Below, one piece after another: positions 1 to 8,580 of a stretch of DNA of 64,000 nt (positions are counted from its first letter, which is position 1; every line of letters starts with the position of its first letter). The translations under genes were made by a program, and so were the position numbers. Origin of the DNA: Pedobacter nanyangensis. GTDB lineage: Bacteria; Bacteroidota; Bacteroidia; Sphingobacteriales; Sphingobacteriaceae. Location: assembly GCF_003313505.1 (NCBI RefSeq), contig NZ_QMHO01000005.1, positions 124,001 through 188,000 on the forward strand, written 5' to 3'. The notes beneath the pieces were generated by a model. That model was not told the DNA's origin. It ran no database searches and saw nothing but the letters and a program-made list of their open reading frames with translations.

Positions 1-2
1 CC

Positions 3-101
3 GACAAATGCCCCTGGGCACTCATGGCCGAAACCAATGGCTTACTTAACTTTAACTGCTCTAACGACACGCTTAAAAATTTAATTGAAGGGCAAATTTA
101 A
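3..101 (+). CDS. C-terminal fragment of an unidentified protein (gene enters from left edge)
   Basis: The first 99 bases hold an open frame of 32 codons ending in TAA. The peptide has a mixed composition (DKCPWALMAETNGLL..., ending LIEGQI) that looks like the tail of a real protein. The other two forward frames give less protein-like sequence. The body of the gene lies outside the window, so I cannot name the family. About 210 bases of AT-rich sequence separate it from the next gene. Confidence 0.45.
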   Translation, partial: DKCPWALMAETNGLLNFNCSNDTLKNLIEGQI

Positions 102-313
102 GGATATTAATTGTTTAACAGCAAATAAGCATTTAATGAACTTTTATTTCCAAAGCTGTAGCGTTTTTAAAAATGGCTACGTATAGGCAGATGATTAACT
201 GATTTATGGATGTTGTTAAAATGGTATTTAAATCATTTTACACAAGAAAGAGGTATATAGCTTATTTTTATAGCCCTTGGAAGAATTATTTAGCCCAAAC
301 AACAGATTAGTGC

Positions 314-862
314 ATGCGTGAAAAGCAAGGCCTTAATGAGCTGATATCTTACTGCAAACAGGGAAACCTGCGTTATCAGGAATTACTGTACAAACAGTTC
401 TATGGCTATGCTTTGGGTATTTGCATCCGTTACTTGAATAACCGGGATGATGCCTTAGAAGCTGCAAATGACAGTTTTATCAAAGTGTTCAAATCCATTG
501 GAAGTTTTAATGAGGAGCATGATTTCAAACCTTGGTTCAGAAAAATTTTGATCAATACTTCGCTGGATCATAAAAGAAGATCGATGCGTTTTAGCGAGGC
601 ATTGGAACTTACGGACACTATTCCGCAAAGCATTCATACTTCGGTGATCGACAAACTTAGCGCTCAGGATATTTTAGGCCTCATGAAACATTTGAACGAA
701 TTACAGCGAACAGTTTTTAACCTTTATGAAATTGACGGCTATTCGCACAAGGAAATAAGCGGCATGCTCAACATCCCCGAAAGCTCTTCGAGAACTTATT
801 TGACCAGGGCGAAGCAGGCTTTACAACAATTATTAGCAAACCACTCCATTTACACAAGATAA
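314..862 (+). CDS. RNA polymerase ECF-type sigma-70 factor
   Basis: A 182-residue protein with the two conserved ECF sigma domains. Region 2 is at about residues 24-90 and contains the NNRDDALEAANDSFIKVF stretch that binds core polymerase and the -10 element. Region 4 is at about 120-175, where ELQRTVFNLYEIDGYSHKEI and the following SSSRTYLTRAKQAL form the DNA-binding helix-turn-helix. The length is normal for the family. The next gene starts 5 bases after the stop, so the two are surely cotranscribed, and that gene has the expected form of the membrane partner. A TATTTTTA stretch near position 267 could be the promoter -7 box. The target regulon cannot be read from the sequence. Confidence 0.93.
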   Translation: MREKQGLNELISYCKQGNLRYQELLYKQFYGYALGICIRYLNNRDDALEAANDSFIKVFKSIGSFNEEHDFKPWFRKILINTSLDHKRRSMRFSEALELTDTIPQSIHTSVIDKLSAQDILGLMKHLNELQRTVFNLYEIDGYSHKEISGMLNIPESSSRTYLTRAKQALQQLLANHSIYTR

Positions 863-867
863 AAGCG

Positions 868-2220
868 ATGAAAGCGAGTGACGAAGAACTGATAGCACAA
901 ATAAAAGTCGTTTTTAACGATTACGACGATGGCCTTAGCGAACAGGGCTGGGCCAATCTGCGCAAAAAATTTCCTGAAAAGGAAAACAAAAAGCTACCTA
1001 TTTGGTGGCTAAGTGGTATTGCTGCAAGTTTACTTTTGGTAGCAGGATTATACTTTGGAGAGGTATTCAATACCCAAAAAACAGTTTTACAGCTGAGCAA
1101 GCATAAAAAGCACGAGCCTGTTGGCAAACCCTCTACTGACCATATTAAACCACAAAATGACTCGGTTTTTGAAAACAATACGATAGCTGTTGAAAATACT
1201 CCTATTACGCCTAAAGTTCGTCAACAAGCTAGCCCAGCTATTGAACCAATAACCATCCATACAGAAGCGCCCCTTATGGCAAGCAATGCTCCCGTTACTG
1301 TTAAACAGCCAGACAAGAACATGGATACAGCTCCTATTGGGGAAACCACCGCCCCTCCTGTAGTGGTTGATCATGGCAATATGACAGCAACCGCCAAAGT
1401 TGAAAACAAGCAAGCTACCGGGGCTACCTTAATAGAAACGCCTAAAAATACAGCGGAAAAAGAAAACCCCGCCACCAAGTTATCTACACAAGAGTTTTTA
1501 AATAAGGAAAGCGAAAGGTTAGCTAAACAGCAAAACAAAAACGGAGAAAAAAACAATACTGCAAATACAACCATTGACGTATTTACGGGGACTTTTTTCA
1601 ACTATCACGATAATAATGACGCCAAGCTTAGCGCTGGAGTGGGTTTAAATGCCAATGTAAAAGTAACGAAAAACCTCGTTTTTAGTTTTGGTGCCGGTAT
1701 TAGCCAAAACAAAGTAAGTTATGAAAACAAAGTTCCAACGGAGGTTTCTAGTTCAATGTTTTCGGCTAAGAATAGTGGCTTGAGTTTAGCACCTTCTTCA
1801 ACGGTGTATTCGGCAACGGCCACCAATGATGTTAGCTTTAACGGACAGTTATTAACCATTGATTTGCCTATGGCGGTGAAATTTTACCCAACCAAAAAAC
1901 AAGATTTCTATATTTCAACGGGAATAAACTCTACCTCATACCTCTCTCAAAAATATACCTACAACTATAATTGGAGCAATTTCATGGTTAAAAATGGAGA
2001 AGTTCAATCGCGGCAAGAAACCGAAAAACGTGCTTTCAGCGGCTTTGATTTTGCCAACAGCGCTATTATTGCCATCGGGATTAACCAAAACATAGGCAAA
2101 AACACCCTCATTTTTGAGCCTTATTATAAACCGGCACTGGGTACCATGGGCGATAAAAATTTAAGGATTAGCTCGGCCGGAATTAACCTTAAATTTAATT
2201 TTAACGGGGCAAAAAAATAA
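868..2220 (+). CDS. Membrane-anchored protein with C-terminal outer-membrane beta-barrel domain; probable sigma-factor partner
   Basis: 450 residues in three parts. Residues 1-43 are hydrophilic with no signal peptide and carry a WANLRKKFPE motif. Residues 44-64 (IWWLSGIAASLLLVAGLYFG) form a single membrane helix. Residues about 68-230 are a Pro/Thr/Ala/Asn/Lys-rich linker. Residues about 233-450 alternate polar and aromatic residues like a porin-type beta-barrel. Proteins of this form commonly follow ECF sigma genes in Bacteroidota. I infer that the cytoplasmic head binds the upstream sigma factor and the linker crosses the periplasm to the outer membrane. It lies 5 bases downstream of the sigma gene and its stop codon overlaps the remnant start of a decayed lipoprotein gene. 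Anti-sigma function is inferred from context only. Confidence 0.75.
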   Translation: MKASDEELIAQIKVVFNDYDDGLSEQGWANLRKKFPEKENKKLPIWWLSGIAASLLLVAGLYFGEVFNTQKTVLQLSKHKKHEPVGKPSTDHIKPQNDSVFENNTIAVENTPITPKVRQQASPAIEPITIHTEAPLMASNAPVTVKQPDKNMDTAPIGETTAPPVVVDHGNMTATAKVENKQATGATLIETPKNTAEKENPATKLSTQEFLNKESERLAKQQNKNGEKNNTANTTIDVFTGTFFNYHDNNDAKLSAGVGLNANVKVTKNLVFSFGAGISQNKVSYENKVPTEVSSSMFSAKNSGLSLAPSSTVYSATATNDVSFNGQLLTIDLPMAVKFYPTKKQDFYISTGINSTSYLSQKYTYNYNWSNFMVKNGEVQSRQETEKRAFSGFDFANSAIIAIGINQNIGKNTLIFEPYYKPALGTMGDKNLRISSAGINLKFNFNGAKK

Positions 2221-2541
2221 AAACAGTTGTTATCAAATACAACTACTTATTTTTGGTTGGCTTGATATTATCATTTATCGTGTGTAAAAAGGAAAATCGT
2301 TATACGGGTGCAACCATTGAAGCAACTGCGGAGGTTTATTTGTTAAAATTGAAGAAAAGCTGTTGAATTTCGAGTCTGGCCAAAAAACAAGAATAGCTTT
2401 TAAAATGTCCAGCAATGCCACTCCCAAGGAATTACCTGTGCACTATCTTCTTATGAGCAGGCTATCGAAATGACTGATGTAAAAAAGCATGAACATTTTT
2501 TGAGGAAATGGGTATCCAAAATTTTTGATACAAAAAGCTAA
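2217..2541 (+). pseudogene. Decayed small lipoprotein gene (lost start codon, two frameshifts)
   Basis: Read from ATA at 2217, the first frame gives a good lipoprotein signal (KTVVIKYNYLFLVGLILSF, then IVC as lipobox) followed by KKENRYTGATIEATAEV. The frame breaks near 2335-2342 and continues in another frame as VKIEEKLLNFESGQKTRIAF up to about 2455. It then shifts again to EQAIEMTDVKKHEHFLRKWV and ends at TAA 2539-2541. All three frames are needed to recover one coherent protein of about 105 residues. The ATA overlaps the preceding stop as ATAA, exactly where an ATGA start/stop overlap would sit, so one G-to-A change at 2219 could have removed the start. It was probably the third gene of the sigma factor operon. 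The family is not recognised. Confidence 0.7.
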
Positions 2542-2556
2542 AATCATTTAAACTCT

Positions 2557-2584
2557 GTAAGTTTATCTTATCAATTAAACTTAC
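2557..2584 (+). repeat. Inverted repeat in the leader of the S9 peptidase gene
   Basis: Arms GTAAGTTTA (2557-2565) and TAAACTTAC (2576-2584) are perfectly complementary around a 10-base loop and end 10 bases before the ATG at 2595. No T-tract follows, so this is not a standard terminator. It could be an operator or a hairpin in the mRNA leader. Confidence 0.5.
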
Positions 2585-2594
2585 ATATTGTAAA

Positions 2595-5018
2595 ATGAAA
2601 AAAATCATACTTAACCTATTCCTTTTAGGTTTTGGAGGAACAGTTTTAGCGCAAGATGCTATTACCTACCAAACACCATCAAAAGTGATGGCAGATTTGC
2701 TGCTAGCCAAGCCAACTCCAGGCGTTAGTATTGATAGCAAAGCAGAATGGATTTTGTTTAGCGAGCGTAATCCTTATCCTTCTATAGAAGAACTGGCAAT
2801 GCCCGAGTATAAAATAGCCGGTATGCGTATTAATCCAAACAATTATTCGCCCAGCCGTCAAACTTTTGTAAATAGTTTTAGCTTAAAAAACATTAAAACA
2901 GGAAAAACAAGTGCCATCACCGGCCTTCCTGCAACCTTGTATGCTGGCAATGTGCGTTGGAACCCAAGTCAAACAAAAATTGCTTTCACACAAACGGCAC
3001 CAGACAGAATTGATCTTTATGTGATTGATGTTGCCACTGCAAAAGCTACAAAAATAAACAAACAGGCTTTAAATGCTATTTTGGGAGCTGGCGTGGTATG
3101 GGTAGATGACCATACGCTGATTTACCAAACCGCTACCAAACCTGCAAGCGCTGCACCTAAACGTCCGTTGGCGCCGAAAGGTCCAACCGTGCAAGAGAAC
3201 CTGGGTAAGGTAGCACCAAGTGCAACCATTCAAGATTTAATCAAATCACCTTATGACGAGCAATTGTTTGAGTTTTTTGCCACTTCTCAATTGGTACAAA
3301 ACAAAGCCGGTGTAGAAACGCCAATAGGTGCACCTGCAATTTATAGTTCAGTGAGCTTATCGCCCGATAAAAACTACCTGATGGTACGTACCATTAAAAA
3401 ACCGTTCTCATATTTGGTAGCTGCTTATGGCTTCCCATCAACCGTTAAGATTATTGACCGGGCGGGGAAAACGGTTAAGCTATTGGCCGAATTGCCTTCT
3501 AGCGAAGTTCGCCCCTCAGGCTACGATAACGTTCAAAATGTACCTCGTGGATTTGATTGGAGAGATGATGAAGCTGCTTCTGTTGTTTGGGCCCAACCTT
3601 TAGACAGTGGCTTAATCAAGAAAAACGTTGAGTACCACGATGCGGTTTATGAATTAAAAGCACCTTTTACAGGAGCAAGCAAAGAACTTTTCAAAACCAA
3701 AACACGCTTTGCGGGGGTAAGCTGGGGGAATGCCAACTTAGCCCTGGTTAGAGAAATTTCGAGAATTAAACAAAGCAGCAAAGTAAGTCGCTACAATCCT
3801 ACTACCGGTACTTTAGAAACACTTTACGAACTAAACACTACCGATGCTTACAATAACCCCGGCACACCGGTAACTGAGAAAAACAAATTTGGCCGTCAGG
3901 TAATTTTAACTACCGACAATGGCACCAAGCTTTTATTAAACAACCCAACGGGGGCTTCTCCAAAAGGCGATTTGCCTTTCTTGGCAAAATTTGACCTGAG
4001 CACTAAGAAATCAGAAATATTGTGGCGTTGCCAAGAAGGTACTTTTGAAGTAGTTACCGATGTATTGGACCCACAAAAACTGGTGCTGTTAACACGCAGG
4101 GAAAGTAAAACTGAAGTGCCCAACTATTTCGTTAAAAACCTGGTGCTTCGTGTGGCAGATAGGCAAATCACCAATTTTACCAATCCATATGCGGCATTAG
4201 ATGGCGTTAGTAAACAAAAAATCTCCTACAAACGCGCTGATGGTATAGATTTAACCGGTGATTTGTATTTGCCAAAAGGTTATAACAAAGAGAAAGACGG
4301 ACCACTTCCTGTATTGATATGGGCCTATCCGCGTGAATTTAACTCGGCAAGTGATGCCGCTCAAATTAGGGGCTCTGAAAATAAATTCATCACCATTAGC
4401 TCAGGCGGCCCCATTTTTTATGTAACCCAAGGTTATGCCGTATTGGACAATGCCGAGATGCCCATTGTGGCCAAGGAAGGCAAAAAGCCTAATGATTCCT
4501 TTGTAGAACAGCTTAAACTGAATGCCGAAGCAGCCATTAACAAACTAAGTGAAATGGGTGTTGGCGATAGAAACCGGATGGCCGTGGGCGGTCATAGCTA
4601 CGGTGCTTTCATGACCGCAAACTTATTGGCGCACACCAATTTGTTTAAAGCAGGTATTGCCCGCAGTGGAGCTTACAACAGAACCTTAACACCTTTCGGT
4701 TTCCAAAATGAAGATCGTACCTATTGGCAGGCGCCACAATTGTACTACGAGATGAGTCCATTCAGTTATGCAGATAAGATCAAAACTCCTATCCTATTGA
4801 TCCACGGTGAAATGGACGACAACCAAGGTACCTTCCCCATTAATAGCGAGCGTTTGTTCAACGCAATTAAAGGCCATGGCGGAACTACTCGTTTTGTTTA
4901 CCTGCCATACGAAGCACACGGCTACAGAGCCAAGGAAAATATTCTTCACATGATTTGGGAAACCAACAAATGGTTGGATACTTATGTGAAAAATGCTAAA
5001 CCAACAACAGCAAAGTAA
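2595..5018 (+). CDS. Secreted S9 family serine peptidase (prolyl oligopeptidase/acylaminoacyl peptidase type)
   Basis: 807 residues. A signal peptide covers residues 1-19 (ends GTVLAQ). Residues about 50-540 resemble the beta-propeller that gates the active site in S9 enzymes. The alpha/beta-hydrolase catalytic domain spans about 560-800. The triad can be seen: Ser668 in GGHSYGAF, Asp741 in HGEMDDNQGT and His775 in EAHGY. This motif set (GHSYG with HGEMDDNQGTFP) is typical of a Bacteroidota S9 group with propeller and hydrolase domains. The protein should cleave peptides in the periplasm; substrate preference cannot be read from sequence. The gene has its own terminator and a hairpin in its leader, so it is probably a single transcription unit. 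Confidence 0.92.
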   Translation: MKKIILNLFLLGFGGTVLAQDAITYQTPSKVMADLLLAKPTPGVSIDSKAEWILFSERNPYPSIEELAMPEYKIAGMRINPNNYSPSRQTFVNSFSLKNIKTGKTSAITGLPATLYAGNVRWNPSQTKIAFTQTAPDRIDLYVIDVATAKATKINKQALNAILGAGVVWVDDHTLIYQTATKPASAAPKRPLAPKGPTVQENLGKVAPSATIQDLIKSPYDEQLFEFFATSQLVQNKAGVETPIGAPAIYSSVSLSPDKNYLMVRTIKKPFSYLVAAYGFPSTVKIIDRAGKTVKLLAELPSSEVRPSGYDNVQNVPRGFDWRDDEAASVVWAQPLDSGLIKKNVEYHDAVYELKAPFTGASKELFKTKTRFAGVSWGNANLALVREISRIKQSSKVSRYNPTTGTLETLYELNTTDAYNNPGTPVTEKNKFGRQVILTTDNGTKLLLNNPTGASPKGDLPFLAKFDLSTKKSEILWRCQEGTFEVVTDVLDPQKLVLLTRRESKTEVPNYFVKNLVLRVADRQITNFTNPYAALDGVSKQKISYKRADGIDLTGDLYLPKGYNKEKDGPLPVLIWAYPREFNSASDAAQIRGSENKFITISSGGPIFYVTQGYAVLDNAEMPIVAKEGKKPNDSFVEQLKLNAEAAINKLSEMGVGDRNRMAVGGHSYGAFMTANLLAHTNLFKAGIARSGAYNRTLTPFGFQNEDRTYWQAPQLYYEMSPFSYADKIKTPILLIHGEMDDNQGTFPINSERLFNAIKGHGGTTRFVYLPYEAHGYRAKENILHMIWETNKWLDTYVKNAKPTTAK

Positions 5019-5036
5019 TTAATCATTTGTATATTT

Positions 5037-5066
5037 AAAGGGCGGTGGAAACACTGCCTTTTTTTA
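5037..5066 (+). terminator. Rho-independent terminator after the S9 peptidase gene
   Basis: Stem AAAGGGCGGTG (5037-5047) pairs with CACTGCCTTT (5052-5061) around a GAAA loop, with one GT pair and one unpaired G, followed by a run of T. It sits between the S9 peptidase stop and the ATG at 5080, so the next gene needs its own promoter or readthrough. Confidence 0.8.
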
Positions 5067-5079
5067 TCCTTTAATATTT

Positions 5080-5934
5080 ATGCGCCATTCTCACTTTCCA
5101 AAACTTCTACTTTTCATTACCCTTTCCTGCATAGCATTTACCACCAATGCCCAAAAACGAAGCAAATTCAAAGTCATCGCATTTTTTACCGGAAAAAACG
5201 ATATGGCGCATGTAAGTTTTGTAAAAGAAGCCCATCAATGGTTTCCAGAAATGGCAAAAAAATATCACTTTGAGTATGATACTACCAGCAACTGGAGCAA
5301 TATGAACGCCAGTTTTTTGGCCAAATACCAAGTTGTGCTTTTTTTGGATACCAGGCCCGAAGATATTGCCCAACGCAAAGCCTTTGAATATTACATGAAA
5401 AATGGCGGTGCTTGGATGGGATTTCACTTCACCGCTTTTGCTCTGCATCAGTCGGCCTTTCCGCAAAATTGGGATTGGTATCATCTGGATTTTCTAGGCT
5501 CTGGGCAATACAGTGGTAATACTTGGCGGCCCACTGCTGCCAACCTACGTGTTGATCGTAAAAACGAGGCCACCAAAAACCTGCCCAAAATCTTTAAATC
5601 GCAACCAAACGAATGGTACAAATGGGAAAAGAACCTGCGTACCAATCCAAATATCACCGTGCTTTTGAGCATTGATACCAGCAGTTTTCCGCTTGGCACC
5701 GGGCCAAAACCACACGAAATATGGCACCAAGGGGATTATCCGGTAGCCTGGACCAATAAGAACTACAAAATGATTTATGTAAACATGGGACATAACGACA
5801 TGGATTACGAGCACAAACATGGCAAAGATGTAAAAACCTTATCCAATACTTTCGACAATGAATATCAAAACAAATTCATTATAGATGGATTGCTGTGGCT
5901 TGGAACCCAAAAGAGCGCTAAACAAAAAAAGTAA
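5080..5934 (+). CDS. Secreted ThuA domain protein (trehalose utilization-like fold)
   Basis: 284 residues with a signal peptide at 1-24 (ends TTNAQ). The ThuA fold, a class I glutamine amidotransferase-like alpha/beta domain, begins at KVIAFFTGKNDMAHVSFVKE (about 32-51). Family features are visible: the FLDTRPED strand end, NGGAWMGFHF (about 109-118), the HEIWHQGDYPVAW segment and YVNMGHND near 248. ThuA domain proteins occur widely in Bacteroidota secreted carbohydrate-metabolism proteins, and the exact reaction of most is unknown. Export implies a periplasmic or surface role, perhaps in sugar handling. No sugar operon surrounds it here. Its start lies 15 bases after the upstream terminator's T-run. 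Confidence 0.85.
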   Translation: MRHSHFPKLLLFITLSCIAFTTNAQKRSKFKVIAFFTGKNDMAHVSFVKEAHQWFPEMAKKYHFEYDTTSNWSNMNASFLAKYQVVLFLDTRPEDIAQRKAFEYYMKNGGAWMGFHFTAFALHQSAFPQNWDWYHLDFLGSGQYSGNTWRPTAANLRVDRKNEATKNLPKIFKSQPNEWYKWEKNLRTNPNITVLLSIDTSSFPLGTGPKPHEIWHQGDYPVAWTNKNYKMIYVNMGHNDMDYEHKHGKDVKTLSNTFDNEYQNKFIIDGLLWLGTQKSAKQKK

Positions 5935-5963
5935 TTTACCCACATTATTTAACGATAGTCGTT

Positions 5964-5971
5964 TATATTTG
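5964..5971 (+). promoter_or_regulatory. -7 promoter box (TATATTTG) for the DinB gene
   Basis: A perfect TAnnTTTG match ends 8 bases before the ATG at 5979. If transcription starts about 4 bases after the box, the 5' leader is only about 4 bases long. No good TTTG -33 element is seen. Confidence 0.55.
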
Positions 5972-5978
5972 CCATGCT

Positions 5979-6440
5979 ATGGACAAAATATTAGAAATTA
6001 TCAGAGCTAGCCGCAAAGCCCTGCTTGCTTTAGTTGAAGATTTGACCACCGAACAACTAAACAAAATTCCTGATGGCTTTAACAACAACCTTGCCTGGCA
6101 AATGGGCCACTTAATTGTAAGCCAACAACTGCTGTGCTACAAATTAAGCAACATCCCCTTAACCATAGATCCCAATCTAGTAGATAAATACAGGAACGGT
6201 TCCAAGCCAGAGCATTTTATTTCTGCCGATGAAATAGAGCAGCTCAAACATGATCTACTAGGTGTTGTAGATCAATTGGAAACTGATTTGGCTACCAATA
6301 AGTTTAAAGAATACTTTCCTTACACCATCAGTACTTACAGAGGTTTAAAACTCGAAAGCATTGAGGATGCAGTAAAGTTTATCGCTTCTCACGACGGCCT
6401 GCATTATGGCTGTAGCTTAATGATGAAAAAATTGGTGTAG
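5979..6440 (+). CDS. DinB superfamily protein (putative metal-dependent hydrolase/transferase)
   Basis: A 153-residue four-helix-bundle protein of the DinB/YfiT-like superfamily. The pattern LAWQMGHLIVSQQLL (about 38-52) supplies the first conserved His, and FIASHDGLHYG (about 134-144) supplies the HxxxH pair that would complete a three-His metal site. The length fits stand-alone DinB proteins. Members include thiol transferases and damage-induced proteins, so no specific substrate can be assigned. It has its own -7 box immediately upstream and stands alone between a ThuA gene and a small Lys-rich ORF. A second, more distant DinB-type protein (YfiT) lies at 51362. Confidence 0.85.
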   Translation: MDKILEIIRASRKALLALVEDLTTEQLNKIPDGFNNNLAWQMGHLIVSQQLLCYKLSNIPLTIDPNLVDKYRNGSKPEHFISADEIEQLKHDLLGVVDQLETDLATNKFKEYFPYTISTYRGLKLESIEDAVKFIASHDGLHYGCSLMMKKLV

Positions 6441-6529
6441 CTAACCATTGAGCCTGCTATTGCCTGGCCTTCAACAGAACATTCTATCCTTTTCATTTGT
6501 TAAATAAGCAAATCAAAACCTAAGAACAG

Positions 6530-6724
6530 ATGAATATTACAGGAAATACAAAGGGCGGCAATACAGATCCGGAAAAAACAGATAAAAATATCAAGCCGCT
6601 TAAAAGCATCAAAAACGAAATTTACGAGGTGAAAACCAAACAGGTAAAAACCAAAAACCCTGCCAAGCAACGGGAGCAGAGCGAACAACCTGTACATTCC
6701 ATCAAAAAAGCGCCAAAGGAATAG
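6530..6724 (+). CDS. Small Lys-rich hypothetical protein
   Basis: A 64-residue ATG-initiated frame encoding a highly charged peptide (about a quarter Lys, rich in Asn, Thr and Pro; MNITGNTKGGNTDPEKTDKN at the start). It has no signal peptide, membrane segment or obvious globular core, so it is probably disordered. The family is not recognised. It sits 89 bases after the DinB gene and 53 bases before the MscS channel gene on the same strand. Its composition is less random-looking than an out-of-frame shadow, but expression is unproven. Confidence 0.45.
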   Translation: MNITGNTKGGNTDPEKTDKNIKPLKSIKNEIYEVKTKQVKTKNPAKQREQSEQPVHSIKKAPKE

Positions 6725-6777
6725 GATTTATTACGGCACAAATCGTTATATTGGGCTTAACCACAAACCCCTCATCA

Positions 6778-8580
6778 ATGATTGCCAGAAAGTCTCATCC
6801 TACTCTTATCCTGCTTTTTTTATTCTTTTTTGGATTAATCGGTTCTACTCATGTAGCTCGTAGCCAAAAACCTAGCGACACATCCAATAGCAATTCAGAC
6901 CTTGATGTGGCTGTGTTGATCCGAGACCAACAGCAAGCAAATGTTGACTCGCTGGTTAAAGAACGTTTAGAAAGAGAGCTTAAGGCCGCTAGCGGAAATG
7001 CCCAAAAAACCTTAGAGCTAGAAAAAAAATTAAGGGAAATAGAAAGAACCGACTCGTTACGCAAAGTATCACAATTACAGGAAATTGCTACGCTGAAAAA
7101 AACCACTAAGGGCTATCCCGTAGTCTTAAACCTTGATACGCTCTTTTACATCTATACCCGCACTGGCTCCTTTGACGCTAAGGAAAGAGCGCAAGCCATT
7201 TCAGAAAAAATAAGTAAAATATATGAAGATGCATTTTACAATCCCGATTCCTTGCGGATCAACTCGCTAAACGACAGCCATGATATCATTTACAAAAAAA
7301 AGCTGATCATTTTAACCATTGGGAACCTAGATGGATTATGGTTGGGAAAAAGCAATGCTGAACTGGCCAAAGAGTATCTAAACATCATCAAGAACAGTGT
7401 AGAAAGCGAGAAAAAATCACATAGCTTAATCAATTGGGCTAAACGTATCGGCCTATCGCTATTGGTAATTTTAATGCTTATTGCCATCATCAAAATTACC
7501 AACTATTTCTTCCAAAAAACCGCTAACTACCTTGTCAATCAGAAAATTCTATTGGGAAACGGGCTTGTGATTAAAAAAACACGAATCCTATCGCCCAAAT
7601 ATCTTGAAGGAATTCTGCTGAAAATCAATAGCGTCGCAAAAATCATCGTCATCCTTTTGATCATTTACCTTTCCTTACCGCTTCTTTTTAGCATCTTCCC
7701 TGAAACAGAAAGTTTAACCAACACCCTGCTTAAATGGATATTAAGCCCACTTAGAGCTGCTGGCAAGGCAATTATCGATTATCTGCCAAATCTGTTCACC
7801 ATCATTGTGGTCTACTTCATTTTCAGATACATTTTAAAAGCCATCAAATTTTTCTTTCGCGAAATTAGGGTGGGCAATGTCAAAATAAGGGGCTTTCATC
7901 AGGATTGGGCAATGCCCACTTTCAATATCCTAAAGGTTATTTTATATGCTTTCATGTTGGTGGTTATTTTTCCGTATTTGCCTGGCTCAAGCTCACCTGC
8001 ATTTCAAGGAGTATCGGTTTTCTTGGGGATACTGCTTTCCTTGGGTTCTTCAAGTGCCACCAGCAATTTAGTGGCAGGCTTAGTCATAACCTACATGAGG
8101 CCCTTTAAGGTTGGCGACAGGGTTAAAATTGGCGAGGTTACCGGCGATGTTGTTGAAAAGACCATGCTGGTTACCCGTATCAGAACCATCAAAAACGAAG
8201 ACGTTACCGTACCTAATTCCATGGTATTGTCGTCAAGCACGGTAAATTATTCTGCCAGGACAAAAAATAACGAACCCGGTTTAATTCTTCACTATACGGT
8301 AACCATAGGTTATGATGTTCCTTGGAAAAAAGTATATACACTATTGAGCAATGCTGCCTTAGCTACCATACACATCGAAAAGGAGCCCGCACCTTTTGTT
8401 TTACAAACCAACCTTGATGATTTTAGTATCTGTTATCAGATTAACGCCTATACATTGCAAGCAAATTTACAAGCTGGCATTTATAGTAATTTACTAGAGA
8501 ACATTCAGGATGAATTTAATAAAGCCGGTATCGAAATCCTATCTCCGCATTACAATGTGATCCGCAAAGAAGAAAAATAA
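6778..8580 (+). CDS. Mechanosensitive ion channel, MscS family
   Basis: 600 residues from the ATG at 6778. A TTG nine codons upstream is possible but would spoil the signal sequence. The N-terminus (LILLFLFFFGLIG) is a signal/anchor, followed by a hydrophilic, partly coiled-coil periplasmic domain to about residue 220. Membrane helices follow at about 229-246, 285-305, 335-355 and 385-405. The MscS core is SVFLGILLSLGSSSATSNLV, where the Gly/Ala/Ser-rich pore helix packs, followed by RPFKVGDRVKIGEVTGDV, the conserved start of the cytoplasmic beta domain. Such channels open under membrane tension to release solutes in hypo-osmotic shock. The gene ends at a strong terminator shared with the opposing tRNA-Arg. 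Confidence 0.93.
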   Translation: MIARKSHPTLILLFLFFFGLIGSTHVARSQKPSDTSNSNSDLDVAVLIRDQQQANVDSLVKERLERELKAASGNAQKTLELEKKLREIERTDSLRKVSQLQEIATLKKTTKGYPVVLNLDTLFYIYTRTGSFDAKERAQAISEKISKIYEDAFYNPDSLRINSLNDSHDIIYKKKLIILTIGNLDGLWLGKSNAELAKEYLNIIKNSVESEKKSHSLINWAKRIGLSLLVILMLIAIIKITNYFFQKTANYLVNQKILLGNGLVIKKTRILSPKYLEGILLKINSVAKIIVILLIIYLSLPLLFSIFPETESLTNTLLKWILSPLRAAGKAIIDYLPNLFTIIVVYFIFRYILKAIKFFFREIRVGNVKIRGFHQDWAMPTFNILKVILYAFMLVVIFPYLPGSSSPAFQGVSVFLGILLSLGSSSATSNLVAGLVITYMRPFKVGDRVKIGEVTGDVVEKTMLVTRIRTIKNEDVTVPNSMVLSSSTVNYSARTKNNEPGLILHYTVTIGYDVPWKKVYTLLSNAALATIHIEKEPAPFVLQTNLDDFSICYQINAYTLQANLQAGIYSNLLENIQDEFNKAGIEILSPHYNVIRKEEK

